Shown: positions 17,450-26,856, counted from the stretch's first letter. The stretch: 64,000 nt of DNA from Amphibacillus marinus (GCF_900110345.1 NZ_FODJ01000008.1:109892-173891), one strand, 5' to 3'. The notes: a model not told the origin generated them from the sequence alone. Numbers and translations are program-made.

Positions 17450-18007
17450 ATGAAATACAACATTCGTGGAGAAAATATTGAGGTGACTGGGGCGATTAAG
17501 AGCTACATTGAGAAGAAGATTAGCAAGCTTGAACGCTATTTTCAGACTCCTCCAACAACAGATGTAAATGTAAATTTAAGTGTCTATAATGACGAGCAAG
17601 AGATTGAGGTTACCATCCCAATGCCAAACTTATTGTTAAGAGCCGAGGAAAATCATGTAGATTTATACGCAGCAATTGACTTGGTTGTTGATAAGTTAGA
17701 GCGTCAAATCCGAAAGTACAAAACGAAGATTAACCGTAAAACCCGGCAAAAGGGTGCACCCAAACATGTATTTGCAGAAATGGAGCAGGATCTAATTCAT
17801 GATCAAGAGGACGAGTTTGAGGATGAAGGATTAGATATTGTCCGAACTAAACGATTTGATCTTAAACCGATGGATTCAGAGGAAGCTGTTTTGCAAATGG
17901 ATATGCTAGGTCATAGTTTCTATGTCTTTACAAATGCAGACTCTGGTGATACCAACGTTGTTTACCGTCGTCATGATGGTAAATACGGATTAATTGAACC
18001 AAACTAA
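17450..18007 (+). CDS. hpf: Ribosome hibernation promoting factor, long form
   Basis: A 185-residue long-form HPF that pairs 70S ribosomes into 100S dimers. The N-terminal domain (residues 1-100) starts MKYNIRGENIEVTGAIKSYI and ends with the basic helix RQIRKYKTKINRKTRQ. An acidic linker (about 105-125) leads to the C-terminal dimerisation domain (DIVRTKRFDLKPMDSEEAVL, LGHSFYVFTNADSG, VVYRRHDGKYGLIEP). It starts at ATG 17450 behind AAAGGAGG. In Bacillus it directly follows fliT; here an amino-acid transporter operon lies between. Confidence 0.96.
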   Translation: MKYNIRGENIEVTGAIKSYIEKKISKLERYFQTPPTTDVNVNLSVYNDEQEIEVTIPMPNLLLRAEENHVDLYAAIDLVVDKLERQIRKYKTKINRKTRQKGAPKHVFAEMEQDLIHDQEDEFEDEGLDIVRTKRFDLKPMDSEEAVLQMDMLGHSFYVFTNADSGDTNVVYRRHDGKYGLIEPN

Positions 18008-18026
18008 TACTGAAATAGATTATTAG

Positions 18027-18065
18027 AGCCACTAGGTGATGTTTGATTACTCTAGTGGCTTTTCA
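18027..18065 (+). terminator. Rho-independent terminator after hpf
   Basis: Stem AGCCACTAG / CTAGTGGCT (18027-18035 with 18052-18060) followed by TTTTC. Confidence 0.8.
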
Positions 18066-18098
18066 TATGTTTGTTAGTAGGATTAAGTGAAAAAACAC

Positions 18099-18128
18099 TT
18101 GAAGTCTTTTGGATCTTACCTGTACAAT
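18099..18128 (+). promoter_or_regulatory. Sigma-A type promoter for GH43 gene
   Basis: TTGAAG (18099-18104), 18-base spacer, TACAAT (18123-18128), with the ribosome site AAGGAAGTGAG about 15 bases on. I found no full xylO-like operator here. Confidence 0.5.
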
Positions 18129-18160
18129 GTTTGTAGACTAAAAAGGAAGTGAGTGACAGC

Positions 18161-19693
18161 ATGAAATTTAAAAATCCGGTTTTATCAGGCTTTTATCCAG
18201 ATCCAAGTATTTGTAGAGTGGATGACGATTTTTATCTGGTAACAAGTACGTTTAATTATTTTCCTGGGATGCCAATTTTCCACAGTAGAGATTTGGTTAA
18301 TTGGGATCAGATAGGTCATTGCTTAACGACAGAAGAGCAACTTCCATTAGAGAGAGCTGGTAATGCAGCTGGAATCTATGCACCTACTATCCGATACTAT
18401 GATGGAACTTTCTATGTGGTGACAACAAATGTTTCAGGTAAGCAGAACTTTATCGTCACAGCTACTGATCCAAAAGGACCGTGGTCTAATCCAATTTGGT
18501 TAACTGAGTGGCAAGGCATTGATCCTTCATTATTTTTCGATCATCAAGGTGACGCATACATTACTGGCACGCGTTCTTATGCAGCTAATGAGCCCGTCGG
18601 GATTTATCAAGCTAAGATTGACGTAAAAACAGGCAAGTTATTATCTGGTCGCCAACGAATTTGGGAAAGTACTGGCGGTTCAGACCCAGAAGCGCCGCAC
18701 TTATACTATATTAATAGTAAGTACTACCTCATGATTGCCGAGGGAGGAACTGAATACGGTCATATGGAAACGATTGCAAGAAGTGACCATCCGTTCGGGC
18801 CATTCGAAGCATGTCCACATAATCCTATTTTAACGCATCGCAGCTTAAATCATACCATTCATGCAACAGGACATGCTGATCTTGTTCAGTTACAAGACGG
18901 TAGTTGGTGGGGCGTTTGCTTAGGTATAAGGCCAATTGGGTACCCACGCAAGCACCACTTAGGTAGAGAGACATTTTTAGCACCTGTAAGTTGGGTTGAT
19001 GGCTGGCCAGTTTTTGGTGAAAAGGGCCGGATTGAAGAAGAGATGGAGGGGCCTGCACTATTTAGTGGCTACAAAAGTAAGCCAAGTAAACATTATACAT
19101 TTAATGGTACTAAACTAGATCTTGACTTTAACTTTTTACGTAATCCCGATGAAACAACTTGGTCCTTAAATGACCAAGAAGATTCTTTGACCCTATTTGG
19201 TGCTGCAACAACTTTAAATGAGCATGATTCTCCAGCCTTTATCGCTAGGAGGCAAGCACATCATACGTGCACGATAGAAACGTTACTAGATTTTACAGCA
19301 ACTACTAATAATGAAGAAGCAGGCTTAGCTATTTATATGAATAATAAATTTCATTATGAATTAGTTAAAACAAATGACAACGGATCACCAGTAATTGCTT
19401 TAAGGAAAAGCATAGCTGATGTAAGTGTTATCGCTCAAACAAAGACTATTAATTCTGATCAGGTTATCCTAGGTGTAAAAGCTGATCCTTATCAGTATAC
19501 GCTTTATGCAAAGGAAATTGATTCAAAGGGTACCATTGTAGATGAGTTTGAATTGGGTACAGCTGAATGTGGGATGCTATCAACAGAAGTTGCGGGTGGA
19601 TTTACAGGTGTTTATATTGGTATGTACGCTTCTGGTAATGGTAAGGCTTCAACAGTACCTGCACAATTTAAGTGGTTAGATTACAAGGTATAG
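18161..19693 (+). CDS. xynB: GH43 beta-xylosidase / arabinofuranosidase
   Basis: A 510-residue cytoplasmic enzyme that releases xylose (or arabinose) from short xylo-oligosaccharides. GH43 five-bladed propeller at residues 1 to about 310: catalytic base Asp14 in GFYPDPS, the pKa-modulating Asp in WQGIDPSLFFD, and the acid Glu in GSDPEAPHLYY. A C-terminal beta-sandwich (about 320-510) is typical of the XynB group. The start at ATG 18161 is preferred over GTG 18149 because AAGGAAGTGAG lies just upstream. It is a single-gene unit beside xylR, on the edge of the glycan region. Confidence 0.93.
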   Translation: MKFKNPVLSGFYPDPSICRVDDDFYLVTSTFNYFPGMPIFHSRDLVNWDQIGHCLTTEEQLPLERAGNAAGIYAPTIRYYDGTFYVVTTNVSGKQNFIVTATDPKGPWSNPIWLTEWQGIDPSLFFDHQGDAYITGTRSYAANEPVGIYQAKIDVKTGKLLSGRQRIWESTGGSDPEAPHLYYINSKYYLMIAEGGTEYGHMETIARSDHPFGPFEACPHNPILTHRSLNHTIHATGHADLVQLQDGSWWGVCLGIRPIGYPRKHHLGRETFLAPVSWVDGWPVFGEKGRIEEEMEGPALFSGYKSKPSKHYTFNGTKLDLDFNFLRNPDETTWSLNDQEDSLTLFGAATTLNEHDSPAFIARRQAHHTCTIETLLDFTATTNNEEAGLAIYMNNKFHYELVKTNDNGSPVIALRKSIADVSVIAQTKTINSDQVILGVKADPYQYTLYAKEIDSKGTIVDEFELGTAECGMLSTEVAGGFTGVYIGMYASGNGKASTVPAQFKWLDYKV

Positions 19694-19807
19694 GTGCGAA
19701 TTAATCTTCTGGGCATGGATAAATGAGTGGTTTTAGTCAAAGAATTATTGTCTATGAGTCATTATACGGTTTGAATAACTTTTGAAGAAAATTAACAAAA
19801 AGCTGAG

Positions 19808-20262
19808 AAGGGGCTAGGACATAACTAAATATTGAAACAGGGTATCCGAACATTCTGATTAAGCGTAGGTACAATACGTAAATTCCTCGAAAATAAAAAG
19901 CTATTTTCTCACGACGCGATGTATTGCCGTCACAGCTTTCCTTCTCCTGTGGGAAAAAATCACTTCGATGGGGTGAGTAATCTCAACTACAGCACGCGCT
20001 GAGGATCCACTGTGTGAAGTGTCTTTCTTCACACAGTGGGGGATGTTAGACTAAACCAGTCACGTTCTGGGGCTGGGACTGTGCGATTACTCGTCCCACC
20101 AAAAACACTTGTGACAACGCCTAACTGATTCACATCCTGTGAGCCTGAAGATGTCACGTTCGTGCCCTTGGGTAAAAGCGAGGTGTTTTACCGAAGCACT
20201 ATACGCTTTCAGACATAATGTTCGGATTTTCTTTAGTTAATTACCCTTTTGTCCCAGCTCCT
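19808..20262. repeat. Palindrome-rich repeat element with about 55-bp inverted ends
   Basis: This fills the 614-base gap 19694-20307, which holds no gene. The left end (AAGGGGCTAGGACATAACTA, later ATCCGAACATT) and right end (read in reverse AAGGAGCTGGGACA.., later ATCCGAACATT) are imperfect inverted repeats. Inside is a perfect 13-bp hairpin, CCACTGTGTGAAG / CTTCACACAGTGG (20007-20019 with 20027-20039). Its core is an inverted copy of the sequence at 44280-44485. No transposase is encoded. Confidence 0.75.
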
Positions 20263-20307
20263 TACTTTTTTATATTTGTTTTTGTAGTTTTTAAGTAAAG
20301 AGTTATT

Positions 20308-21495
20308 TTATAATTGTATATTAGTATTCTTTGCTTCTAATAAGAATCCTTCTATTGTAAAGGCAGCCATTCCTTTGACCGTTGAATACTGACCAAGCTT
20401 TGCAAAGCTTAGTTGTAAGTCCTGTTGATGAAAGCCAATGGTATGCGATTGAATATGGCCCATGATAGCTGGAAGGAGCCAATCCTTAACTTGGAGAAGT
20501 TGGTTGCCAATTACGATATGTTGAGGGTTAAAGATATTAATACAATTTGTTAAGCCAATGCCAATATAGGTGCCTATTTCTTCAAAAAGTTTTATTGTCT
20601 TGTCATCATTAGCCTTAGCCAAAGTAATTAAATCTGCTAATGGATCAGTGGATTGTTGTGCAATTAAGCCTCTTATTTCTCCCTCTTGAATTAATGCTTG
20701 TTCAGATGCATAACGTTCCCAGCATCCATTATTGCCGCACCGACATTTACGACCATCTTTCACAATTGTCATGTGCCCAATTTCTCCTGCAAAACCTTTT
20801 AGTCCATTATAAAGATTCCCATCTAAAATCATCCCAATGCCAATTCCCATACCAATACTTGCGTAAATCATATGCTCGGAAACAAATTTAGATCCGAAAC
20901 GCTTCTCACCATATGCCCCAGCATTTGCTTCATTTTCAATATAAATAGGTAAATTAAATGCTTTTGCTAATTTTTCTTTTAAGTTAATATTTTTCCAATC
21001 AAGGTTTGGTGCTAATAAGATCTCACCAACATGGCTAACTACAGCTGGGACACCCACGCCAATTCCAATAATGCCATAACGACTAGCTGGTGCTTTATTA
21101 ATGAGTTGCTTAATTAAATCTAGTAAGGTGGGGTAAACAACAGCAAATGCATTGCTCTCTGTTGTTACCTTATGTTCGACAATAATTTCTCCCGTTAAGT
21201 TAGTTAACACGCCTCTTATGTAACCAACGCCTAAGTCAATAGAAACAGAATGTCCTGAACCTCCATTAAATAAGAGCATCACAGGTCGCCTACCTCCGCT
21301 AGATTTACCTGGGCCTGATTCTTCAACTAATTCCTCAGTAATTAACTCACTTACTAAAGAAGAAACGGTTCCTTTGTTTAAACCAGTAAGCTGAGCAACA
21401 TGTGCTCTTGAAATTGGGGTTCGATCTATAATTGTTGATAAGACTAACGTTTTGTTTTCTTGTTTTACAACATGTTGATTCCATGTTCGTTTCAT
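20308..21495 (-). CDS. xylR: Xylose-responsive ROK-family repressor XylR
   Basis: A 395-residue repressor. The N-terminal winged helix-turn-helix (residues about 18-75) contains PISRAHVAQLTGLNKGTVSS, very like Bacillus XylR. The ROK domain follows, with SIDLGVGYIRGVLTN, a sugar site IENEANAGAYGEKRFG, GEIGHMTI and the zinc motif CRCGNNGCWE. It represses xylose genes until xylose binds. ATG 21495 is chosen; GTG 21504 is an alternative and lies very close to AGAGGA. It is divergent from the GH3 gene, with a xylO-like operator between. Confidence 0.93.
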   Translation of the reverse strand: MKRTWNQHVVKQENKTLVLSTIIDRTPISRAHVAQLTGLNKGTVSSLVSELITEELVEESGPGKSSGGRRPVMLLFNGGSGHSVSIDLGVGYIRGVLTNLTGEIIVEHKVTTESNAFAVVYPTLLDLIKQLINKAPASRYGIIGIGVGVPAVVSHVGEILLAPNLDWKNINLKEKLAKAFNLPIYIENEANAGAYGEKRFGSKFVSEHMIYASIGMGIGIGMILDGNLYNGLKGFAGEIGHMTIVKDGRKCRCGNNGCWERYASEQALIQEGEIRGLIAQQSTDPLADLITLAKANDDKTIKLFEEIGTYIGIGLTNCINIFNPQHIVIGNQLLQVKDWLLPAIMGHIQSHTIGFHQQDLQLSFAKLGQYSTVKGMAAFTIEGFLLEAKNTNIQL

Positions 21496-21595
21496 AATAA
21501 CCACTCATCCTCTAACCGTTCATTAATCATGCATTTTTTCGCCTAATATTAATACTTTACCACATCAAAGCCTGATGTACTACAATTCTACAAAC

Positions 21596-21637
21596 TTAGT
21601 TTAACTTATGGACAAACTAGGGGGTTATTGCTATACT
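21596..21637 (+). promoter_or_regulatory. xylO operator overlapping the GH3 promoter
   Basis: Palindrome with arms TTAGTTT (21596-21602) and ACAAACTAG (21612-21620), total 25 bases, matching the outer positions of the Bacillus xylO pattern (TTAGTTT...ACAAACTAA). It overlaps a promoter read as TGGACA (21609-21614), 17-base spacer, TATACT (21632-21637), so bound XylR would block the -35. Confidence 0.75.
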
Positions 21638-21746
21638 TTTTTGGTAAAGATGTTTATTTTTTTAACTAATGTATTGCTAAATTTGCGAAACCTATTTATT
21701 TATCCAGTCAGATTAACAACAATTACGGACACTTGGGTGTTCATAA

Positions 21747-21762
21747 TTGTAAACGTTACCAA
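21747..21762 (+). promoter_or_regulatory. CcpA cre site upstream of GH3 gene
   Basis: TTGTAAACGTTACCAA matches WTGNAARCGNWWWCAW at 15 of 16 positions. It lies about 110 bases after the promoter and just before the ribosome site, a roadblock position for carbon catabolite repression. Confidence 0.75.
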
Positions 21763-21781
21763 GTAAAAGGAGAGAAAGCTA

Positions 21782-24577
21782 ATGAATTTTGATTTTCAAG
21801 ACAATGAAAAGCCACTTGAGGTACGTGTTTCAAATTTAGTCAGTCAACTAACTATTGATGAGAAAATATCGTTATTGTCAACTAAACAAAGCCCAATTGA
21901 ACGCCTACATGTTCCAGAATATCGTGTTGGCGGCGAGGCCGCTCATGGTGTTGTAGATCGCGAGGGGATGTTCACAACTGTTTTTCCTCAACCAATTGGC
22001 TTATCATCCACTTGGAATAAGGATTTGTTGCAAAAAGTTGGCGAAGCGATTGGTGATGAAGCACGAGGCTACTATTATTATAAGAATAAAAAAACGGGTT
22101 TAACCCTTTGGGCACCTACAATTGATATGGAACGTGACCCAAGGTGGGGACGAACTGAAGAAGCATATGGGGAAGACCCACATCTTACTGGGCAGCTATC
22201 GAAGCACTTGATAATGGGTATGCAAGGTGATCATCCGTTTTATTTAAAAATGGTCGCGGCACCTAAGCACTTTTATGGCAATAATAATGAACATGGACGT
22301 GAATCGCTCTCAAATAGCATTGATGCCAGAAATCGCTTTGAGTATTATTTACCTGCTTTTGAACCTGCTTTCACTGAAGCAAAAGCAACATCGATGATGA
22401 CGGCGTACAACGGTATTAATGGAATACCAGGTATGCAACTTAACGAAATTAGACAAGTTGTTCGTGAACAATGGGGCATGGATGGTTTTGTCGTTAGTGA
22501 CGGTGGCGCACTAACATTAAATGTTGAGGAATATCATTATTATGATAATTTTCCTGAGGCATTAGCTGATTCCCTTAAAAAAGGGATCGATTGCTTTGTT
22601 GACGATAAAGAGTTAGTCGAATCGGCTGCTCATGATGCGCTAAAGCAGGGCTTAATCACTGAAGAAGATATTACGTTAGCAATCTCTCGCTGTCTAAAGG
22701 TGCGCTTTAGGTTAGGTCAATTTGATCAAGTAGATCCTTTTGAGAGCAGTAACTCACTAGAACAGTTAATTGAACAACATAAGCCCCTTGCAGAAGAAGT
22801 AACCGATCAATCAATTGTCCTGCTAAAGGATAATAAGCAGGTGCTGCCGGTACAGGCAGAGTCAATTAAGCGGATTGCTGTCATTGGTCCAACTGCTGAT
22901 CAAATTTTTAGAGATTGGTATGCTGGTTATTCTAAGGATCAAGTGACAATTCTGCAAGGGTTAAAACAACGCTTTAATAAAGCTGAATTTAGCTTTACTA
23001 ACGGATTTAATCAAATTGCTTTAAAGAACATAAAGCATAACAAATTTATTAAATTTAATGCTGGTAATAAAGCTGACCTCACAAACACCAAAAGAGATGC
23101 GAGTATTTTTATTGATGAAGATTGGGGTTATCACAATCATTTACTATTTGAACGGAAAAGTAAATGCTATTTGAGTCTTACAAATGGAGTGGATTTTCAG
23201 CCAGTTAAAGAAGAGGTATATGATTGGTTTGTTAAAGAGAAGATTGGCTTTTACAATTTAGATGCTAACACAACGGCTAAACAATTGACATCATGGCGTA
23301 ATAAGCCCATCCAGTTTGACGAGAGTCAGGGCTTAATTGAGGCAGACCAAGGTGATGAATTTGAAAGTATCGTTGTTGAAGATGGTATTGCTAAAGCAGT
23401 ACAGCAGGCTAAGGATAGTGATGTAGCGATTGTTTGTATTGGCAATCATCCGATGTTAAATGGTCGTGAAACAGAAGATCGGTTAGATATTGAGTTAGCT
23501 GCTTATCATCAACGGTTAATTAAAGCCGTCTATCGAGCAAATGCTAACATGATCCTTGTGGTTGTCGGCAGCTATCCGTTCTCGCTAAACTGGGAGCAGG
23601 CGCATCTACCAGCAATTTTCTATACAGCTCACGGTGCCCAGCATCTAGGTCATTCCATTGCTAAGTTAATTGCTGGAGACTGTTCGCCATCTGGTCGCTT
23701 AAGCATGACCTGGTACCAAGATACTTTATCCTTACCAAGTATTTATGATTATGACATTATTAAAGGGAAACGAACGTATATGTATCCGAACAATCGAATC
23801 CTTTATCCATTTGGGCATGGTTTAACCTATGGTGAGCCAGTCTATAGCAATTTAAACGTTAATCAAACACAAATTGTTGATGATCAAGTAATTACTGTAT
23901 CAGTAGAGGTTGAAAATGCCGATCAGCAACCATTTGCAGAGGTGATTCAGCTTTATGCCGCCTTTAATCAGGATGCCTTTAAACGTCCAGAGCAGAAGTT
24001 AATTGGTTTTGAAAAAATTATGCTCGAACCAGGCGCAAAGGAAGTTGTCTCCTTTGAGGTAACTGCAGAGCAATTTAAATTTTTTGATGTAAGAACGGAA
24101 TCAATGCGTTTATTTGGAGGTGTGGTTGTCCTGAGTATAGGCAGATCAAGTCAAGATTTACGCTTACAGACAGCCCCATTAACTGTAGCAGCACAACCAG
24201 TTGTACCACGTGACCTTTCGCAAGTAACTAAGGCAGAGATGTACGATGATTATGCGGATATCATGCTAGGGAAAGGTGAAGATGAAGTTGTGTGTGTCGT
24301 CAATAAGAATAACGGCCACTTATTCTACAATAAGGTTTCATTGCCTGAACAAGGTGCATTAATTGTACGAGCCTCAACTGACGGTGGTAAAGGAGAGATT
24401 ACTTTGCATTTAGACGGTCAAGTACAAGCGTCAGCTTTAGAAGTTAATCCAGAATCACCATTTGTCTGGGAGGATTATCGCATCGCACTACCGAATGAAA
24501 AAACTGTTAAAGATCTCACCCTTTCACTTAAAGGACCAGTGGCAATTCAATCGCTTTACATTAAAGAGGGTAAATAA
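21782..24577 (+). CDS. GH3 beta-glucosidase / beta-xylosidase with inserted and C-terminal modules
   Basis: A 931-residue cytoplasmic GH3 enzyme. The N-terminal (beta/alpha)8 domain spans about residues 10-330, with nucleophile Asp240 in FVVSDGG. The alpha/beta sandwich domain (about 340-690) is interrupted by a roughly 130-residue beta-rich insertion (about 410-540), and the likely acid/base Glu is in NGRETEDRLDIEL near residue 560. A fibronectin-III-like domain follows (about 690-790), and a C-terminal beta-sandwich resembling a CBM6-type module (about 810-931). XylR/cre control suggests it acts on xylose-containing oligosaccharides, perhaps the glucan backbone of xyloglucan. It overlaps the GH95 gene by one base. 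Confidence 0.92.
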   Translation: MNFDFQDNEKPLEVRVSNLVSQLTIDEKISLLSTKQSPIERLHVPEYRVGGEAAHGVVDREGMFTTVFPQPIGLSSTWNKDLLQKVGEAIGDEARGYYYYKNKKTGLTLWAPTIDMERDPRWGRTEEAYGEDPHLTGQLSKHLIMGMQGDHPFYLKMVAAPKHFYGNNNEHGRESLSNSIDARNRFEYYLPAFEPAFTEAKATSMMTAYNGINGIPGMQLNEIRQVVREQWGMDGFVVSDGGALTLNVEEYHYYDNFPEALADSLKKGIDCFVDDKELVESAAHDALKQGLITEEDITLAISRCLKVRFRLGQFDQVDPFESSNSLEQLIEQHKPLAEEVTDQSIVLLKDNKQVLPVQAESIKRIAVIGPTADQIFRDWYAGYSKDQVTILQGLKQRFNKAEFSFTNGFNQIALKNIKHNKFIKFNAGNKADLTNTKRDASIFIDEDWGYHNHLLFERKSKCYLSLTNGVDFQPVKEEVYDWFVKEKIGFYNLDANTTAKQLTSWRNKPIQFDESQGLIEADQGDEFESIVVEDGIAKAVQQAKDSDVAIVCIGNHPMLNGRETEDRLDIELAAYHQRLIKAVYRANANMILVVVGSYPFSLNWEQAHLPAIFYTAHGAQHLGHSIAKLIAGDCSPSGRLSMTWYQDTLSLPSIYDYDIIKGKRTYMYPNNRILYPFGHGLTYGEPVYSNLNVNQTQIVDDQVITVSVEVENADQQPFAEVIQLYAAFNQDAFKRPEQKLIGFEKIMLEPGAKEVVSFEVTAEQFKFFDVRTESMRLFGGVVVLSIGRSSQDLRLQTAPLTVAAQPVVPRDLSQVTKAEMYDDYADIMLGKGEDEVVCVVNKNNGHLFYNKVSLPEQGALIVRASTDGGKGEITLHLDGQVQASALEVNPESPFVWEDYRIALPNEKTVKDLTLSLKGPVAIQSLYIKEGK

Positions 24578-26856
24578 TGATGACAACACTTAAACTAAAT
24601 AAACCAGCAAAAGGAATATGGCATGATCAACCAGCTGCAAAATGGGAAGAAGGTTTTGTTGCTGGGAATGGAAAGCAAGGCTTAATTGTTCTTGGTGATC
24701 CCTGTAATGAAGTACTTATTGGCAATCACGCTAAACTTTTTTTACCAATGGGTAATCAATTTTCTGTTCCTCAGGTAAAAGACCATCTACCTGAGTTACG
24801 GGAAATAATTAATCAAAAAGGGTACCAAGCAGCTTTAGAGTTTCATTATCAAAAAGCTGAAGAAAATGGCTACCCAGGTCTGACAATGAGTGACCCCTAT
24901 CACCCGGCCTTTCACCTTAGCATTAAGACAGGCATAAATCATTTTACGTCTTATAGACGAAGTTTAAATTATCAAACAGGCGAAATAACGACCCAGTTTA
25001 TTGGCGATGGACAACGTTACCAATCACAGTGCTTTGTTTCGCGTGCCGATGATATTATGGTTTATCATATTAAGAACGCTGATGGTCTGCTTGATCTAAT
25101 GCTAGCGCCGGAAGTTTATCAGGTTGACCAGCTTGATGGTCATTTGACTGTTAATCAGGATGGTGTGTTTCAATTAAATTATGCCTATACGCAGGCTCAC
25201 GGTGGCTATTCAGTAACGGCACAAGTACTAGCGCCTGACTATGCAATTGAGAGTTTAGCAGGTGCAATAAGAGTTACCGAAGTATCGGAATGTACCATTG
25301 TTCTAAAAATAACGCCAGAGCTTGATCAAAAGAAATTTATTATTAAGCAGTCAAGCTATGCTTATTGGTTTGCTCGTCATCGCGATATTCATCAAGAACT
25401 GTTTGATCGTGTTCGTTTATCATTGACATCTGATATTGAACGGGGAAAACCGTTCGCGACATTGCTTAGTGAGGCTCAAGCACAAGAAACGCTTTCACCT
25501 GTTTTTATTGAAAAAATGTATGATGCTGGAAGGTACATGTATTTATCCTGTTCTGGTGACGCAACCCCTAACTTACAGGGGATTTGGAGCGGAACCTTTC
25601 ATCCTGCTTGGAGTGGTGATTATACGTTTGATACTAATGTCCAATTGTCGATTGCAGCAGCACTTACCGGTGATTTAGCAGAGGGCCTTAAGGGGCTGTT
25701 TAGCCTAATTAAAGAATTATTACCAGGTTTTAAAGAAAATGCATGGAATTATTACGGCTGTCGTGGCATAATGGCAGCTATTCATTCCAGTAATCGAGGA
25801 CAGCATTTGCATTGGAATGTGGAGTGGCCGCTTCATTTCTGGACGTGTGGAGCTGGCTGGCTGGCACATTGGTATTATCAATATTATCGTTTTACTGGCG
25901 ATCTTGACTTTTTAAAAGAAGAGGCTGTCCCTTTTTTAGAAGAAATTGCGCTATTTTATCAGGATTTTCTTACTGAGGATTTAGACGGGTATTATCGATT
26001 TAGTCCATCTTATTCGGCCGAAAATGGCTGTGGTGATAATGCGACTCAGGATATCGCGGTAGCAAAAGAAGTGCTAACTAACTTAATAGCAAGCTACCGT
26101 ATTTTGGGTGTAGACACAGCTAATATTGAGTTATATCAAAAGATGCTCACGAAGCTCCCGCCATATCAGATTAATAAAGATGGTGCTTTAAAGGAGTGGT
26201 TGACCCCTGAAAAGGGCGAGAATTATAATCATCGCCATTTTTCTCACTTGTATCCTATTTTCCAAAGTCGTGAATTCACTAAAGAAAGTGAACCAGAGCT
26301 GTTTAAAGCAGCTGAAACTGCTTTTGAAAAAAGGTTAGAGGCTTGGTTGTTAAACGATGATGGTGATACGACCTCAACACATGGACGTATGCATACTGCG
26401 CTTTGCGCAACACAATTTCATATGCCAGAGTTGATTAAAGAAGTCATTATGCTCGTTATTAAAAATAATTGTTTCTTTCCATCGTTAATGATGAGTCACT
26501 ATAATAATTTAGAGGTTTTTAATGTTGATGGTAATGGTGCTTTTCCACAAATTGTTCATGAGTTTTTATGTGATTATCATCATGACACGTTGTACTTACT
26601 TCAAGCTTTGCCAACTGATTTATCGTCTGGCCAATTAAGAGGATTAAAGCTTGCCGACCAACTTGAAGTTAGGTTATTAACATGGGACCTCGCCGAGCGA
26701 AAATTAAGTATTAATATTATTGCTCATGATCATGACCGTGAACTTTCAGTAAAGTTACCGTTGTTTAAAGAAGCCTGTATCAATGATCGCCCAGTAGCTA
26801 GCCAGACATTGCAGTTAGTCAAGAACCAAGTGAATCAAGTCGAGATTACGTTATAA
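24577..26856 (+). CDS. GH95 family glycosidase (alpha-L-fucosidase / alpha-L-galactosidase)
   Basis: A 759-residue cytoplasmic enzyme. The N-terminal beta-domain has the family opening W-E-GFVAGNGKQGLIVLGD (residues 22-41), then an (alpha/alpha)6 barrel with PNLQGIWSG (331-339), NYYGCRGIMAAIHSSNRGQ (391-409), FSPSYSAENG (475-484, probable catalytic acid Glu482) and a C-terminal LYLLQALP. GH95 removes alpha-1,2-fucose, or L-galactose, for example from xyloglucan side chains. The usual W-G after the barrel Asp motif is S-N-R-G here, so specificity may differ. Translationally coupled to the GH3 gene. Confidence 0.87.
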   Translation: MMTTLKLNKPAKGIWHDQPAAKWEEGFVAGNGKQGLIVLGDPCNEVLIGNHAKLFLPMGNQFSVPQVKDHLPELREIINQKGYQAALEFHYQKAEENGYPGLTMSDPYHPAFHLSIKTGINHFTSYRRSLNYQTGEITTQFIGDGQRYQSQCFVSRADDIMVYHIKNADGLLDLMLAPEVYQVDQLDGHLTVNQDGVFQLNYAYTQAHGGYSVTAQVLAPDYAIESLAGAIRVTEVSECTIVLKITPELDQKKFIIKQSSYAYWFARHRDIHQELFDRVRLSLTSDIERGKPFATLLSEAQAQETLSPVFIEKMYDAGRYMYLSCSGDATPNLQGIWSGTFHPAWSGDYTFDTNVQLSIAAALTGDLAEGLKGLFSLIKELLPGFKENAWNYYGCRGIMAAIHSSNRGQHLHWNVEWPLHFWTCGAGWLAHWYYQYYRFTGDLDFLKEEAVPFLEEIALFYQDFLTEDLDGYYRFSPSYSAENGCGDNATQDIAVAKEVLTNLIASYRILGVDTANIELYQKMLTKLPPYQINKDGALKEWLTPEKGENYNHRHFSHLYPIFQSREFTKESEPELFKAAETAFEKRLEAWLLNDDGDTTSTHGRMHTALCATQFHMPELIKEVIMLVIKNNCFFPSLMMSHYNNLEVFNVDGNGAFPQIVHEFLCDYHHDTLYLLQALPTDLSSGQLRGLKLADQLEVRLLTWDLAERKLSINIIAHDHDRELSVKLPLFKEACINDRPVASQTLQLVKNQVNQVEITL

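Noticed and set aside
18061..18160. xylO operator in front of the GH43 gene
   Set aside because: Only a half-like TTTGTAGACTAA is seen; no pair of arms with the spacing found at 21596-21620.
19808..20262. Insertion sequence remnant with transposase
   Set aside because: Inverted ends are present, but no frame of useful length or transposase motif was found in any reading frame.
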